The notes under the pieces were generated by a model, which made no database searches, had not been told where the DNA came from, and worked only from the letters and a program-made list of their open reading frames with translations. Source: Toxonevra muliebris (taxonomy: Eukaryota; Arthropoda; Insecta; Diptera; Pallopteridae). From it: a stretch of DNA of 64,000 bases. This document shows, piece by piece, positions 12,527 through 25,500 of the stretch; within the stretch, counting starts at the first letter, position 1, and each line of letters opens with the position of its first letter. A program made the position numbers and the translations under genes. The stretch lies in contig OY829326.1 of the NCBI GenBank assembly GCA_963691655.1, forward strand, positions 116,719,388 to 116,783,387, read 5' to 3'.

Positions 12527-13483
12527 CCCATTAAGGACGGGACGGCCGCAATTTCAAAGCTTATTTAAGTGGCTCCGTTAACTATGAAAACGAATTTAAA
12601 AATTTTTATGCAAAATTTTATGAACTTTCGAAATCTGCAGTCAAAATAAAAAATAAAATAAAATTAAAAAAGTTATGCTCACTTATTCATCAAAAAACAT
12701 GATTTTTCGATTAAAAATTTGTTCTCTAATATTATTTTCCGAATGAAATCATCAAAAAATACCTCTATTTGATAAAATTCCGGCGTCCATGCATCCTCAA
12801 CTTCAAAATGTTTAAGTGTAAATATGCAAAATGGCGGCTTGACCGCGAAAAGTCGCTTCAAAACTTTCAGGAATTTTTTACATAAGACCGGTGAACTTTA
12901 GAAAAAAATTTTGTAGAACAAACACTTCTTAAAATTTTTTCAGAATTTTCGAACGTATTTTTTAATTTTTAAAAATTAAGAAACTTTAAAAAATATCAAA
13001 ACTTTTTCAAAAAACTATAGCATATTTATGATTCATTTTAAGAAGTTTTTGTTCTATACATTTTTTTCTATATCCCGTAAATAATATAAAAGCAAATGAA
13101 AACAACTGCAGAGCAATGTTTCAAATTACAGATACTTTAATTTGAAAATTCTGGGCTTTAGAAAAAAAATGTATAGAGCAAAAACTTCTTAAAATGAATC
13201 ATAAAATTTAATTTTATCAAACAGAGGTATTTCTTTTGATATTCTTATGATTTCATCCCGAAAATAATTTAAGAAAAAAAATTTTTAATCCAAAAATCAT
13301 GTTGTTTGATGAATAAGCATAACCTTTTTAATTTAATCTTTTTTTATTATTTTGACTGCAGATTTCGAAAGTTCGAAATTTTGCATAAAAAATGATATGG
13401 CTCCAATTTTTTAAGTTCGTTTTCACAGTTAACGGAGCCACTTAAATAAGCTTTGAAATTGCGGCAGTCACGTCCTTAATGGG
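12527..13483. mobile_element. piggyBac-like non-autonomous foldback element
   Basis: Flanked on both sides by TTAA (12523-12526 and 13484-13487), with ends that start CCCATTAAGGACG. The long terminal inverted repeats are about 250-275 nt (12527-12779 and 13208-13483). A second, inner inverted repeat lies at about 13015-13075 and 13145-13205 (AAGAAGTTTTTGTTCTATAC and its complement). The TTAA target and leading CCC are the hallmark of piggyBac-type insertions. No transposase is present. It lies about 460 bp upstream of the Cdk8 start. Confidence 0.82.
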
Positions 13484-13944
13484 TTAACACGTTCACGGAC
13501 ACTAAAAACTGTATCGAGATGCAAAAAGAGTCACATAGCGGCTCTCTTAAAATAATAGTAATATTTTTTGATTGTTCGTTATTTTTTTTGTATTGATTAT
13601 ACACGTGTTTCCCAATTTCTATCAATATCAAATTTTATTAAAATTTGAATTATAGATGTGAATGCTATAGCATTCACGTCATATTGTGACACCATGAAAA
13701 TGGATGTTATAGCATTTACGTCCGCCAACGTATTAAGAATTCCGAGTGTTCACTGTATTAAGAAATATTTTAGTACATTTGAATGTCAGCGTTGCCAACG
13801 ATTCTTCTGGCAGAAAAATTGTATGTAGCTGGCAAGTCAAATCTATTCGCGCCGCACAATCAGCTGGCAACTAAAACTTATTTATTTACATATTTATTTT
13901 AGTTAAACAAAAATATTGCAAAAAGTATTAAATAGAATTAAACA

Positions 13945-15090
13945 ATGGATTACGATTTTAAAATGAAAACTCAAATGGAACGAACAAAAGTCGAGGACTT
14001 GTTTAACTATGAAGGTTGCAAAGTGGGTCGTGGGACTTATGGACACGTCTACAAAGCAAAGTGGAAAGAGACAAGTGATGGTAAGGAGTACGCTCTCAAG
14101 CAAATTGATGGAACCGGACTGTCAATGTCGGCTTGCCGTGAAATTGCATTGCTACGTGAATTGAAACATCAAAATGTAATTACACTCATTCGCGTCTTCC
14201 TGTCGCACAATGATCGTAAAGTGTTTTTGCTAATTGATTATGCAGAGCATGACTTGTGGCATATTATCAAATTTCATCGTGCAGCGAAGGCAGCTAAGAA
14301 GCCGGTAATAGTACCGCGAGGCATGGTGAAAAGCCTGCTATATCAGATTTTGGATGGCATTCATTATTTGCATAGTAACTGGGTGCTGCATCGTGACTTA
14401 AAACCAGCAAATATTCTAGTTATGGGTGATGGGAATGAGCGCGGTCGCGTTAAAATCGCGGACATGGGCTTTGCCCGTCTTTTCAATGCACCGCTGAAGC
14501 CGTTGGCCGATCTGGATCCGGTAGTTGTGACATTTTGGTATCGAGCACCGGAACTTTTACTGGGTGCACGGCATTATACGAAAGCTATTGATATTTGGGC
14601 GATTGGATGCATTTTTGCTGAGCTGCTAACGTCAGAGCCAATCTTTCATTGTCGACAGGAAGACATAAAGACTAGCAACCCCTATCATCATGATCAACTT
14701 GATCGTATCTTCAATGTGATGGGATTTCCGCAAGATAAAGATTGGGAGGATATAAAAAAAATGCCAGAGCATCACACATTAACAAAGGATTTCAAGCGTT
14801 CCACTTATTCGACTTGTTCGTTGGCTAAATACATGGAACGTCATAAGATTAAACCCGATAGCAAGGCATTTCATCTTCTACAGAAATTGTTACTTATGGA
14901 CCCGAATAAACGTATTACATCTGAACAGGCGATGCAAGATCCATATTTTCAAGAGGAGCCACTACCGACAGAAGATGTTTTCTCTGGTTATGCCATTCCG
15001 TATCCGAAGCGGGAATTTCTTACTGATGACGATCAAGAGGATAAGTCTGATAATAAACGTCAACAACAACAACAGCAACAGCAGCAGCAA

Positions 15091-15122
<32 letters not shown>

Positions 15123-15303
15123 TCAAGAGCCAAACTCAAAACGTGTTCGACTTTCGGGACCTGGAGGTGGTGGTGGACAACAGCAGCAACAAGTTCAACA
15201 AGATTTCAACCATCAGCAGCAGCAACAACAACAACAGCAGCAGCAACAACAACAACAACAAATGATGTTTAATCAGCAACAACAAAATTTCCAACGTTTC
15301 TAA
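13945..15303 (+). CDS. Cdk8: Cyclin-dependent kinase 8, Mediator kinase module
   Basis: Serine/threonine kinase that pairs with Cyclin C, Med12 and Med13 in the Mediator kinase module in the nucleus and phosphorylates transcription factors and the transcription machinery. One uninterrupted frame of 452 residues, close to the Drosophila protein in length. Visible landmarks: glycine loop GRGTYG (28-33), catalytic Lys52, the Cdk8-type SMSACRE helix (60-66), HRDLKPAN (149-156, catalytic Asp151), the DMG metal-binding variant typical of Cdk8 (173-175), and [10 protein letters not shown] in the activation segment. After about residue 365 the tail is low complexity: three glutamine-rich runs around a Ser-Lys-Arg-Val-Arg-Leu segment and a glycine run. 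The start ATG has AAACA before it, a good fly context. There are no introns in the coding region. It lies on the same strand as dome, 1.25 kb upstream of it. Confidence 0.97.
15063..15265 (+). repeat. CAA/CAG trinucleotide repeats coding for polyglutamine
   Basis: Interrupted CAA/CAG runs in the Cdk8 C-terminal tail, at about 15061-15120, 15178-15195 and 15214-15261. CAA and CAG are mixed, which usually reduces slippage. Glutamine-rich Cdk8 tails are common in flies, and length variation between strains would be expected. Confidence 0.9.
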
Positions 15304-15411
15304 TAATTTTTATACATCTTAAAATTAGCATATTTTCTTGGGAACATGTGCAAGTTCCCAAGAATATTTATCTTTAAACAGAAAGGAATTTCTCGAATTA
15401 TGATATTCAAA

Positions 15412-15417
15412 AATAAA
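15412..15417 (+). promoter_or_regulatory. Putative polyadenylation signal of Cdk8
   Basis: AATAAA about 110 nt after the Cdk8 stop codon, followed by a T-rich stretch. It is the first canonical signal downstream. Confidence 0.55.
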
Positions 15418-16557
15418 AATTCTTTTTTATTTAACTGTTCTGATATTTAAACATAATGCATATGCAAAGAAATTGCTATTATTTATTTTACTTCATGAGT
15501 TATATTAAATCTATGAATATTTATAATCCTGAAAATTTCAAGCTAGTAGGGAATTTGTGTTAACCTGAGTAGCGGATATATATGATTTCGGCTTGAAATA
15601 TACTCAAAATTCTACAAATTAGTCAAATACGTGAGAGAAATCCACATCCTCATATCAAATTTAAATTAAAAAATGGTTTTAGTTGTACAAAAATTTAGTA
15701 CTTGGTTCAACTGCAAATACCGCTAGAGGCGTTGTTTCTATTGAGAGATTTATTGACTGCAACAGTTGCACGGTTGAAAATTTAGTACTTTTTCAAATTA
15801 CAAAAAACTTTTCTTCGGATAATCGTCATTTTATGACTGTGTTTATGACAACGAAACTATAAAAACGGGTTAGAAGTAAAGGAAGTCATGCATGACATAT
15901 CACAGATAAGTTAAGTCAGAAGTTAGCTTCATATGATTTTTTTTTTTTGACAAGTCATAAATTATTGCCAAAAAGTTGGCAGATGTATTTCCATTTACAG
16001 TTTTAGTACTCTTAATTGCAACCATGTATGTATATTCACTGTAGTCGCCATTTCTTCTCTCAAGTATGCGTGACGTTCTTTTTTCCTTATTTCTCTTCAG
16101 CGTTTGATCGGTTTATAACTTGAAAAGGAAAAATTGCTCCCAAAAATTTTTTTCAAAAATAAATTTTTGATGTTTGTGCATTATAATTAATTTAAAAAAG
16201 AAACTAGTATTACACTATTTTTCGTTTAAAGAAATCGATACAATTGTTAAGAAAATTTGTGCTAGAATATTTTTGGTGGTGGCGTAATTGATAATTTTGT
16301 AAACAAAAAAGAAAATGGAAATGAAAATGTTGGCTTTTGCATTTTCGGCAACGCAGGAATTTATATTCATGCTGTAGTGATGCGTGTGCGGCTAGTGAAA
16401 AAAAAATTTATTGCTGGTTACGCTTCCGTTCATAAAGTATTTATTTATTTAAATCTACTGAATTGATAGAGGGGGTGTACTATAATAGTGCACAATAATA
16501 ACTTCCGCCTCCTCCTACTACTCCAACCTTATCTAATCGTGATTGTTAGTAGCAACA

Positions 16558-19500
16558 ATGAGGTGAGTTTATTAAGAGTGCGTAAATGCGTAAATGGAGC
16601 GCATTTCGTTGTTGCCTCACATATTTTCGTGTTATTTATTGTTGCTGTATTTTGAACAATATTTTTTTATTTTTTATATATTTTTAATAGTTCTTTTTTT
16701 TTCTTATTTTTATATCGTTTGTGTTTTCTATTACTTCTTCGTCTTAGTATTCGCCTCGTTACCTCTGTTTATTGTTGATTTGATTGATGTTGACGAATTT
16801 CATTTCATTTCAAATTATAATTTATGTTATTGTTGTTGTTATTGTGCACTTCTAGTTTTTATAGCAGATACGGCGGGGTACACATGAGGTACATGTGTGT
16901 GTGTGTGTGTGTGTATGTGAAAACTTGTTTGTGCGGCAAATGTTTTGCTGTTGTTGTTGCTGTTATTTTTAAATTGTTTTCTTTTTTCTTGGAATTCACT
17001 TTTGAAATTTTTTGATTTTCTCAAAAAACAAAAAAAAAAATACTATGACGACCTCATGTGCCCACCCGTGCGCGTGCCCCTGTCCTAGTTGTTAAAACGT
17101 TTGCTTGCAGCGCATATCTGCGTTTCATTTGATCTGCGTTTGTTTCAAAATACATAAAATTTAAGATTTACAATTAAAAGATTTCTGATTATTATCGCAA
17201 ACCTTTACAAATTAGCATTCGTACATATTTGTATAATATGTCCAAAGATTTTTTCTCATTATTTATTTCGTTTTTGCTGTGTGTTTCCAAGAAATTTGTT
17301 AAAATATTTAATTTTAATAAAAGTTGACACATTTGGTGATAATGAACTTTTTTGGTTATACATGTTTTTGTTTCTCATTTTTGGACATAATAAAATTAAT
17401 TTTAAATACAATATAAGTTCGAAAATAAGAAAACTTAATGATTTCTATGGAATTTCGACAATTTTTAAGTGACCGAATAAAATATTAAGTAGTTAGGGAA
17501 CTTTTATTGCAATTTTTATACAATTCCTAGAATTGTGGTCGAAGTATAAAGCTATCAATTGATACCCATAGATACCAATGTTTACAAGCATGCATACATA
17601 TATACACATGTATGCCTATCAGTAAATAACACTGTGCAACACATTTTTCTCACGGAGAATCGGTCAACAAAGGTCGATAATACTAGTCTAGAGTAACAAA
17701 ACCTAAAAGAATTTTGCAAAGTTAGCTCGGTTTCAAAAGATATAGGCAATCAAAGTTTGCCTCTTACAGCTTATTTTTTAAAAATCATTACTCGAATGAT
17801 ATTTGATATTTCTTACTACTTTCTTCAGCGAAATATTAAAAAATATGATCAACAATTTTAACATTGTACTAGTTTTCCATATTAAGAAGTTTAAACTATC
17901 CATTACATGACATTTGTATAAAATAACCAGTAATACTATTAACAAAAACGTATAGATTTTAATGAAGTTTGGATTTTCAAATTGTTTTTTTTTATTATAA
18001 ACAGAACATAGAATTAAAAAAAATACACTAAAACAGCACAACTTTGAAAGACTATAACATTTAAAAACGAGGTTACTTTTTGAAACCCTTTTAGGGTTTT
18101 GTTACTCTAGACCAGTACTATCGACCTGTGCTGGTCGCTTCTCCGTTAGATTCCATGACCCTAAAATTGTTGCACAGTGTAATGCGAGTATTTATAATTT
18201 ATTTCATTTTATCAATGGTTGAATTATTATTGTGCGCCATTAGCTATTCGCAATTACTATTCATTTAATCAACGTTTTACTAAAAATTTTTGTATGAGCT
18301 CATAAACAAAATGGATTATTTTCCTTACTCATTTCCTCGCGTTTTATATATGCATATATTTGCGTTGTTTATTTGATAACATTGATTATGTTGTTCTTTT
18401 AAATTGGTACCTGAATAAAATATTTTGTGAGCCACTACCATTTAAGTGCAAACGTTTAGTTGTAGTAAAAACTATAGCATTAAAATTTGGAGAGGATGAA
18501 ATTCAGTGACTAAATCTCTAGTCTATCACAAATAAATAATTGGTTTGCATTTGAAACCAAGACCTGGTCTCTTGAATATTCCAAAATATGCGGATAGCCG
18601 AGTAAAAAATATTCCAAACAATTTATAGCAATAGCTTTCTTTGCTTCGGGAGAGATTCACATATTATTCCAATTGTAGTTGTGTATAACTATTTCTTTTA
18701 ATTTGTTGTTCAACAAAGTACAAAGCGATTACACAGTGCGGCAGTAAAAAATACCTGCGAAGTGATACGTGTACGCCTTATCGAGTAAAACAAGAGTCTG
18801 TATGTAAAATTTTCCAAACCCCCTCAAAAACTTGATTTACCGTTAAAAAATCGGGCTTGCGTATCTTTGCGCACTTATAAGCCTGTAAATTAGTTGATTA
18901 TGAACAGATTTTCAGTTTCTTACCGGTTTTAGAAAAAACTTAGACCTTTTGAACGTTATATATTTTATTTAAAAAGATTTGTGGAATCTGTGTAAAATCA
19001 AGATTTTGGGGATGTTTGGAAAATTTCAAATACAGATTCTTGTTTTACTCGATAAGACCTACAAGAAAATTAGTATCACTTCCCAGGTATTTATACTTCA
19101 CTAAATTTTTTAACACTGTTGTTTTTTTGCGATTACAAATTATATTATTTATGTTGTAAAAGACAAGTGATAAGTTTCATAGAGATGAATGCAATACATT
19201 TTTTTTTTTTAATTAATATCATGCAATCCAGCAAATAAAGGTTTTTTTTATTTTTTGACTACGGAGTTGTGTAAGGGACTGGAGATGAGTTAATGTAAAA
19301 ACAAAAAAATTGCATAAACTACGAAAAATATATGATGATATAACTTGTATCTAATATTTATTTAGTTTGGCCACCTTTTGCACTTAATACTTCCTTTATT
19401 ACCTCAATCCTTGTCTTAAATCCGACGTAATTCTCCCAAACATCAGTAATATTTTCGCTCGATATTACTACTATAGTGTTTCTTCGTTCACATACCTTGG

Positions 19501-22500
19501 GAATCTATCCCAAATTTTCCAGACCATAGAATTGATCATGTTGTGACCGTTGTTGTATTACAAAGACTACAATATTGCATGTTCTTTTTTGGGATGCTAT
19601 AAGGCATTTAATTGAGACCCATAAACCTTTTTCCATCACGTTAATTTCTGGAAAGAACTTTGACAAAATATACTGGATTTAACCGATAGATGCTTAATTA
19701 TGGGATATCAGATAAATAACTAAAACCAAATCCACACTTAAAAATTCTTGTCAAAGCTCACCCCCAAATTTAGACAAAAATTCTAACCAAAATCTAAATC
19801 AAATTCAGATTAAATTCGAATCGAACAACTAATACTACTACAACTATTGGGGCATGGAAAGCCTAGGCCGAGCTTTTCCGGGCTATATTTGTACACGAAT
19901 AGAAGATACCCACAGTTTTATGCCGAGTCCAAACGGCGAAGTGAAAAGCTTTCTAAGGCAATTTTTACTCTTGGAAATTTATCATTGCCAGTCAAGATTT
20001 AATTTAATTGCCATTTTTTAATAAAAAATTAGTTTCATTTGCGTATATTGACAAAAATTTCAATATGATTTTTTATATATTTTAATTTTGCAAATTAACT
20101 TTTACTTAGTTCAGAATTTTTTTTATTTTTTATTTATAATAACCAAAGGTTATTATAAACTGTTGCCATAATTTAACTATACGAATTAACCCTTTTAAAA
20201 TCATTGTGCTTAAAAAAGAAGAAATTATTTTTTCATCTAAGAGTAATCATTAAATACAAAATACCTGTCATGTATGAGACTATAGGCAGTAAAGGGTTAA
20301 TTCATTTTAATATTAAAATAAATTATTGCCTGAAGGCGAAAATCCAAATAATAAAAAAAAAACTGACTTACTCCACTTTTGCACGCAACGGCTCAAATGT
20401 AATCACCAAATTGGTGCGGCGACCAAAAATCAAACCAAACTTAAGACCAAAACTCCAACTAAATTCGGGCTAAACCGAACCCAAGAATTAGATCAAAATG
20501 CAGAACAAATCATGTCCAAAAAATTTAAACTAATACCCAGATGAAATTCAAACCAAAATTCAGAACCAAAATAAGACTAAAAACCAGACCATAATATCAA
20601 AAACATAAAAAACCTGATCAAAAACGAATTATTAAGATTTCCATGGATATGCCACTAGATCAGAGCTATAATGCAGCTCCAATTCATTACTGCGGGGGAG
20701 TGTTTAACGGTAGGAATAATGTAACCGTCTGCGAATCTCTCTCCCTTTCTCGTATAGACAAATTTAGTTAGCTTCGTTATTGCTTCCAGTGGCATTCATC
20801 GCTGAAGATAACCTAGAAATGAAATGGAATTAGAAAAAAACAAATTCAAGCTGTGCAGCTGTGTCCAAAAAAGCCTCCTTTGACTCATTTCTTTGGTTTA
20901 TTTGCAAAAAGTTTTCCCATAGCTTTCGACAAGCTTTCACAATTTTGGCCACTGAAGCCTCTAATTTTCCTAAGGTAAAATTTACTAGAATAACTCTCTT
21001 TCAGCAAAGTTATAACTCAAAGCTTCTGATCTATTTGAGTTCCAGTGATGAAACGAGTTCGAAATTATTTATTTCTTCAAAATTTGTTTGAACTGTTCAA
21101 ATTTTTATTTGTTTACCAAGTCTTAATGGCTCTGTGGTATTCCATTCGCTTGAATTGTAATAGCTCACCATATCGCGAGTCTACTGTATTAATATTTCAA
21201 ACTTGTAAATGGTATTGATTGTAAGCGTTTAATTAAAATATGTACAAGACAAAACGTTACTACAAATTCTAGGTATACATGCATACGAACTGTACTTTCA
21301 TACACGATAATATCAATTACTTTTTCGCGAAATAATCAAAAAGAAAAAGAATTGGGAATGTATGTAGAGATAATTTTTTTTTTTAATTTATCTATTGCTT
21401 TCACTAGTCTGCATTATTGTGCTGTCTATTTTTATACATTTTCACATTCTTATTCCTTGCATTGTTTATATTGACCTCACAGAATTCTCTACAGAGTACT
21501 TTCTCCAGAGTATGCCATTTATTTCAGGTCCGAATTGTTACCTGATCGTGATCGCGCATACAGTAAAAATTGTAATCTTCAATAATAGTTTGCCATTAAA
21601 GGAAATGAAGTGTAAAAATATGTTTTTTTTTATATTTATCGCTATCTTTGTGTAAAACTTGAAGTGTTAAAGTCTGAGCAAATGTTTTTTGTTATTATTT
21701 TTCAAAACATTTCACATCATAATAACAAGAAAAATCTTTGTTGTATATTTTAGCAATTCATTTTTGTTTATTGTTGACTTTATTTATTTTAATTATTTTT
21801 ATTTTTCTTACATTTTGTTTCAGCTCTTTCGTCATATATATACAATGTATCCTTCTAATGTACAGCTCGATGGTGCACGCGTCCCATTTTTTGCTCAATT
21901 CGCCAGGTGGTAAGTTCGCACCTTAATTTAAATATATACTACATAATATTTCTAATATTAATAAGTGTATATCTACCTACGCGGACTTATACATACATAT
22001 ATAAGTATTTGCATATGTACTTATGTATGTCGGTATATAAAAGTTTCTTGCTTAAATTTTTTTGCCTTATTTAACTTATTATTAGCTTAGTAATGCGTGA
22101 TGGTTGACGAGTTTTTTCAATTACGTTATTATGATATTATCATATTAAAGCTAATCAATCACACTTCAAGTCGAGCACTTCTTTAGTTATAAAAAATGCT
22201 AATGAATTATAGGTATATTCTATTTATATTATTTTAATGCGATTAAGAGTTTCGGGCACACAGGCTTTTTTATTCATCATCTAATTGGTAGCTTAAAATT
22301 GAAGGATACTGGCTGTAATGGAATTTTATAACAAAAAAATTAAAAACGAAAACTCAAATTATAATTTTTCACATCGAGTGAGTTTGTCTACTCTACGTTG
22401 AGAATTTTTTCTTTTTATATGATTGAAACAATAAAAAAAAACCTGTTACATATTTTCTCTCTTCGCTTGTTGATTGGTTGGTTAAAGTGAGGGTTCATCT

Positions 22501-25500
22501 CACGAACCCAATTAGCGCTTGTGCGCCATTTTATCTCACACCCTCAGTTGATTGTTGGTGTAGGTAGTTTTTGGGCTTTACATAGAGATTATATCAATCC
22601 CGATAGGTTTGTGAAGTTTGTTAATTCCTTCATGCAGATTTCAGAAAGTTCTCCCAGATTACTGAAGTATGGTTTTATTAAGGTTTTCGCCCTGGTTCAT
22701 TCTAAAGCTGAATTTCCAGCTGTTAAAAAATGGCAAAATTCCATGTGTTAAGTTTTCTTAAAGTCACGAAAATTTTCCTTGTAAAATTTATGTTAAATCA
22801 AGTTTCCAGTTGTACTTAATATTGTAATAGATCTTTGTACCTTTCTATAAACACTGAAAATGTTATCTTTTATACATATTCTCAAAAATCAAAGGCAATA
22901 CTGATTTTTCTTAAAACAAAAAATACAAATTCATTATTTCTTGAAGTAAACAGCTATTAGAGCATAAAAAATTCAAACTGGTTTTGAGATTATTAACTAT
23001 TTTAATCAAACAATTGCAGAAATGGAAGATACACAAAGCCGACAGTTCCTCTTCTACAGGTACGGACTGACCCAATACTGTGCGCTTCTACGTTTGTTCT
23101 GCTCCAATGTCACCAGCTCTTCAATGGCAGTTGTGATTCTAAGACTCACAGACTGTATTAAATTTCTTCTGGAATAGGTTGAAATATATCAGCATATTTC
23201 ATCATTGAATTATTTAATAAAACCTACAGATTACTCGTCATTTAGAGAGAGTTGTATTAATTCACTTTGATTGCTATTTTTCTAGTTTTTTTGTTTTAGC
23301 TAGTTTTGTTTTGTTTCTATCTGCAACACAAGGTGGCTAGAGTTGTGACATGGCGCAGGATCGTATCATTTCGTGTTTTATTTCTTAAGTAACAATGGGG
23401 CTGTTCCCAATTAGTGCCAGGTTATATTAGTGCTCGGTGTTCGACGAACACAAAACATTTTCTCCCGTGCTCGGTCAAGGTGGTTACATTCAGCTCGTTG
23501 CTGAGTTGCTTTTTATTGAAACGCACTCCTCTGTTTAGTAATATTTTGTATGTAATAATACTATTTTGTAAAATAACTCATTGCCACCCTGAATACTCGG
23601 CGCGCTCGGTGTGCAATACACCGAGCATATCGTGTTCGGTGTGAGTGAAGATTCTCTCTTTATGTTCGGTGCAACAACAATTCCATGGTGTTCGCCGAGC
23701 ATACTCCTAATATAACCAAAGCCAAAATTTACAAAATTCATATATTTGCATTTGCACGACAGTGTGAAATTTGCAACACTAAAATTCTATTGCATACGGT
23801 CGTGCATAGGCAACACTGATTTGCCAATCAATCAGCTGTCACATTTTAACAAAACAATTCAGCACAACAAATTGTTTTAAATTACTTTTATGAATATTAA
23901 GGAAGAAGACCACAAATAGCATTTTCGTTCGTCATACTTATGAAATGTTTTGCTAAATCGCCATAAAATTTGTTTTGAATTTTAAAACAACTCTAAACGG
24001 ATTTCGTTTTTGGAGATACCGCTCCAACTCTACTAATTCAGTCTGAGTTTCATGCAAGGTAGATTCCTTTCGCACTAATTCGTCTGCGTTTTCTTTGCCC
24101 TCTGTGTTTCGATGTTCGAGAACCCATATTAGAGTAACGTTGTACAGTCAAGCTTGGTCCGCAAGGCTCTCCCTGCATTGTTTTACTCGAAAAGAGGTAG
24201 TGATGTCGAATCCAGATTGCAGTCTGGTTTTCTATAGGATAGCGATATTTGTTTTAAACGTATAATCTGCTTAAAGCATTATACTGGACACCCTAACTGC
24301 AAATAATATTTCCGTCTGGAATGCACTAGCTGAGTTAGGGTCTCTGAGAAAATTTTGTCAATGCCACAGTCGATCTTAGACCCATGCGAATACTGTGGTA
24401 TCTAAGTTATTTATTATCATGCCATCGCTTTATTCCTTCCAGGAAGGCAAATGGACCATGCGCTCATGGTTGCCGATTGCTAGATAAAGAGATATATTGG
24501 AAGCAGGTGCATAAGAACATTGAGAACCGCTATAGGACAAGCCAGAATTGCAAATAGTTGTCTAGTTGTTTTTCAAATGTTTTCAGTACGAATGAAGTCA
24601 GACTAATTGATTTAAAATCTTTCGCTTTTTTTTAAGCAACCTTAGGTATAAAGACGACGATGTACTGTTGTAAAACTAACTATAATTTATTATGTATTAT
24701 ATATGTTAATAATTTTTAGAAGTATCACCGATTCGTGCTCAAATTGAAGTTGGTGGCAGTGTTGATATAGAATGTCGTATGAATCCAGAAAAATTTAAAG
24801 GCAAAAATAGCTCCTCCTTGTACTTCGTTGAGGCGGATACAAAAAGACGAGTGCCAAGCAGAGATATTGCAGTAAGTTTAATTTTATTCTATTCTAGAGA
24901 TTTGGTTTTAGAATGAATGCTCAAATCTATTTTTTTATTAGTTAAAAATATTAATTTTCAGTGATTTTCATAAATCAACTGAAATATTTTCTCACAGTAT
25001 GTGTGGCAAATCATTGTTAATTTGTTTCGTTCCTATTTGCTTTCATCTGTTTATTTCTAATCTTATTATTCCAGATTGTCGATGAGACTGCAATTGTTTA
25101 CATGATACGCAATGCAACCAAACAGGATCGTGAGTACTATTGTCAATTTGAACAGCAAGGGGGCATTGCAATCGCACGCGTTTTAGTCGGTAATTATTTT
25201 AATTGCTCTTTTAGTAGATGCTTTATGTGAATATTTTAGTCTTTAAAATAAGTATCTCTTATTTAATCAAATATTTCAAAACAATCATAAGAAACTTAAA
25301 ATATAAAGTAGATATACACCCACCACACTTTCTATTTTATTTATTACATATTAATATTCAGTTTTTTTTCATTTTGTTTGAAGGTACCAAACCTACTGAT
25401 GTTAATGATTTCAAATGTCGCGGTTACGACTACTCTTATATGATATGCAATTTTACCGCACCCCAAAATGAAATTGAAGTGCAATATGAATTATCGTATA

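Noticed and set aside
14975..15265. Ser/Asn-rich plus-strand frame inside Cdk8
   Set aside because: Out-of-frame reading of the CAA/CAG repeats.
16594..16887. Hydrophobic open frame starting MERISLLPHIF as the dome signal peptide
   Set aside because: It lies after a strong donor at 16563 and cannot join exon 24720 in phase. The 16558 plus 21824 combination fits exactly.
24000..24560. Possible LINE RNase H remnant in dome intron 2
   Set aside because: Only scattered residues match in broken frames; not strong enough to call.
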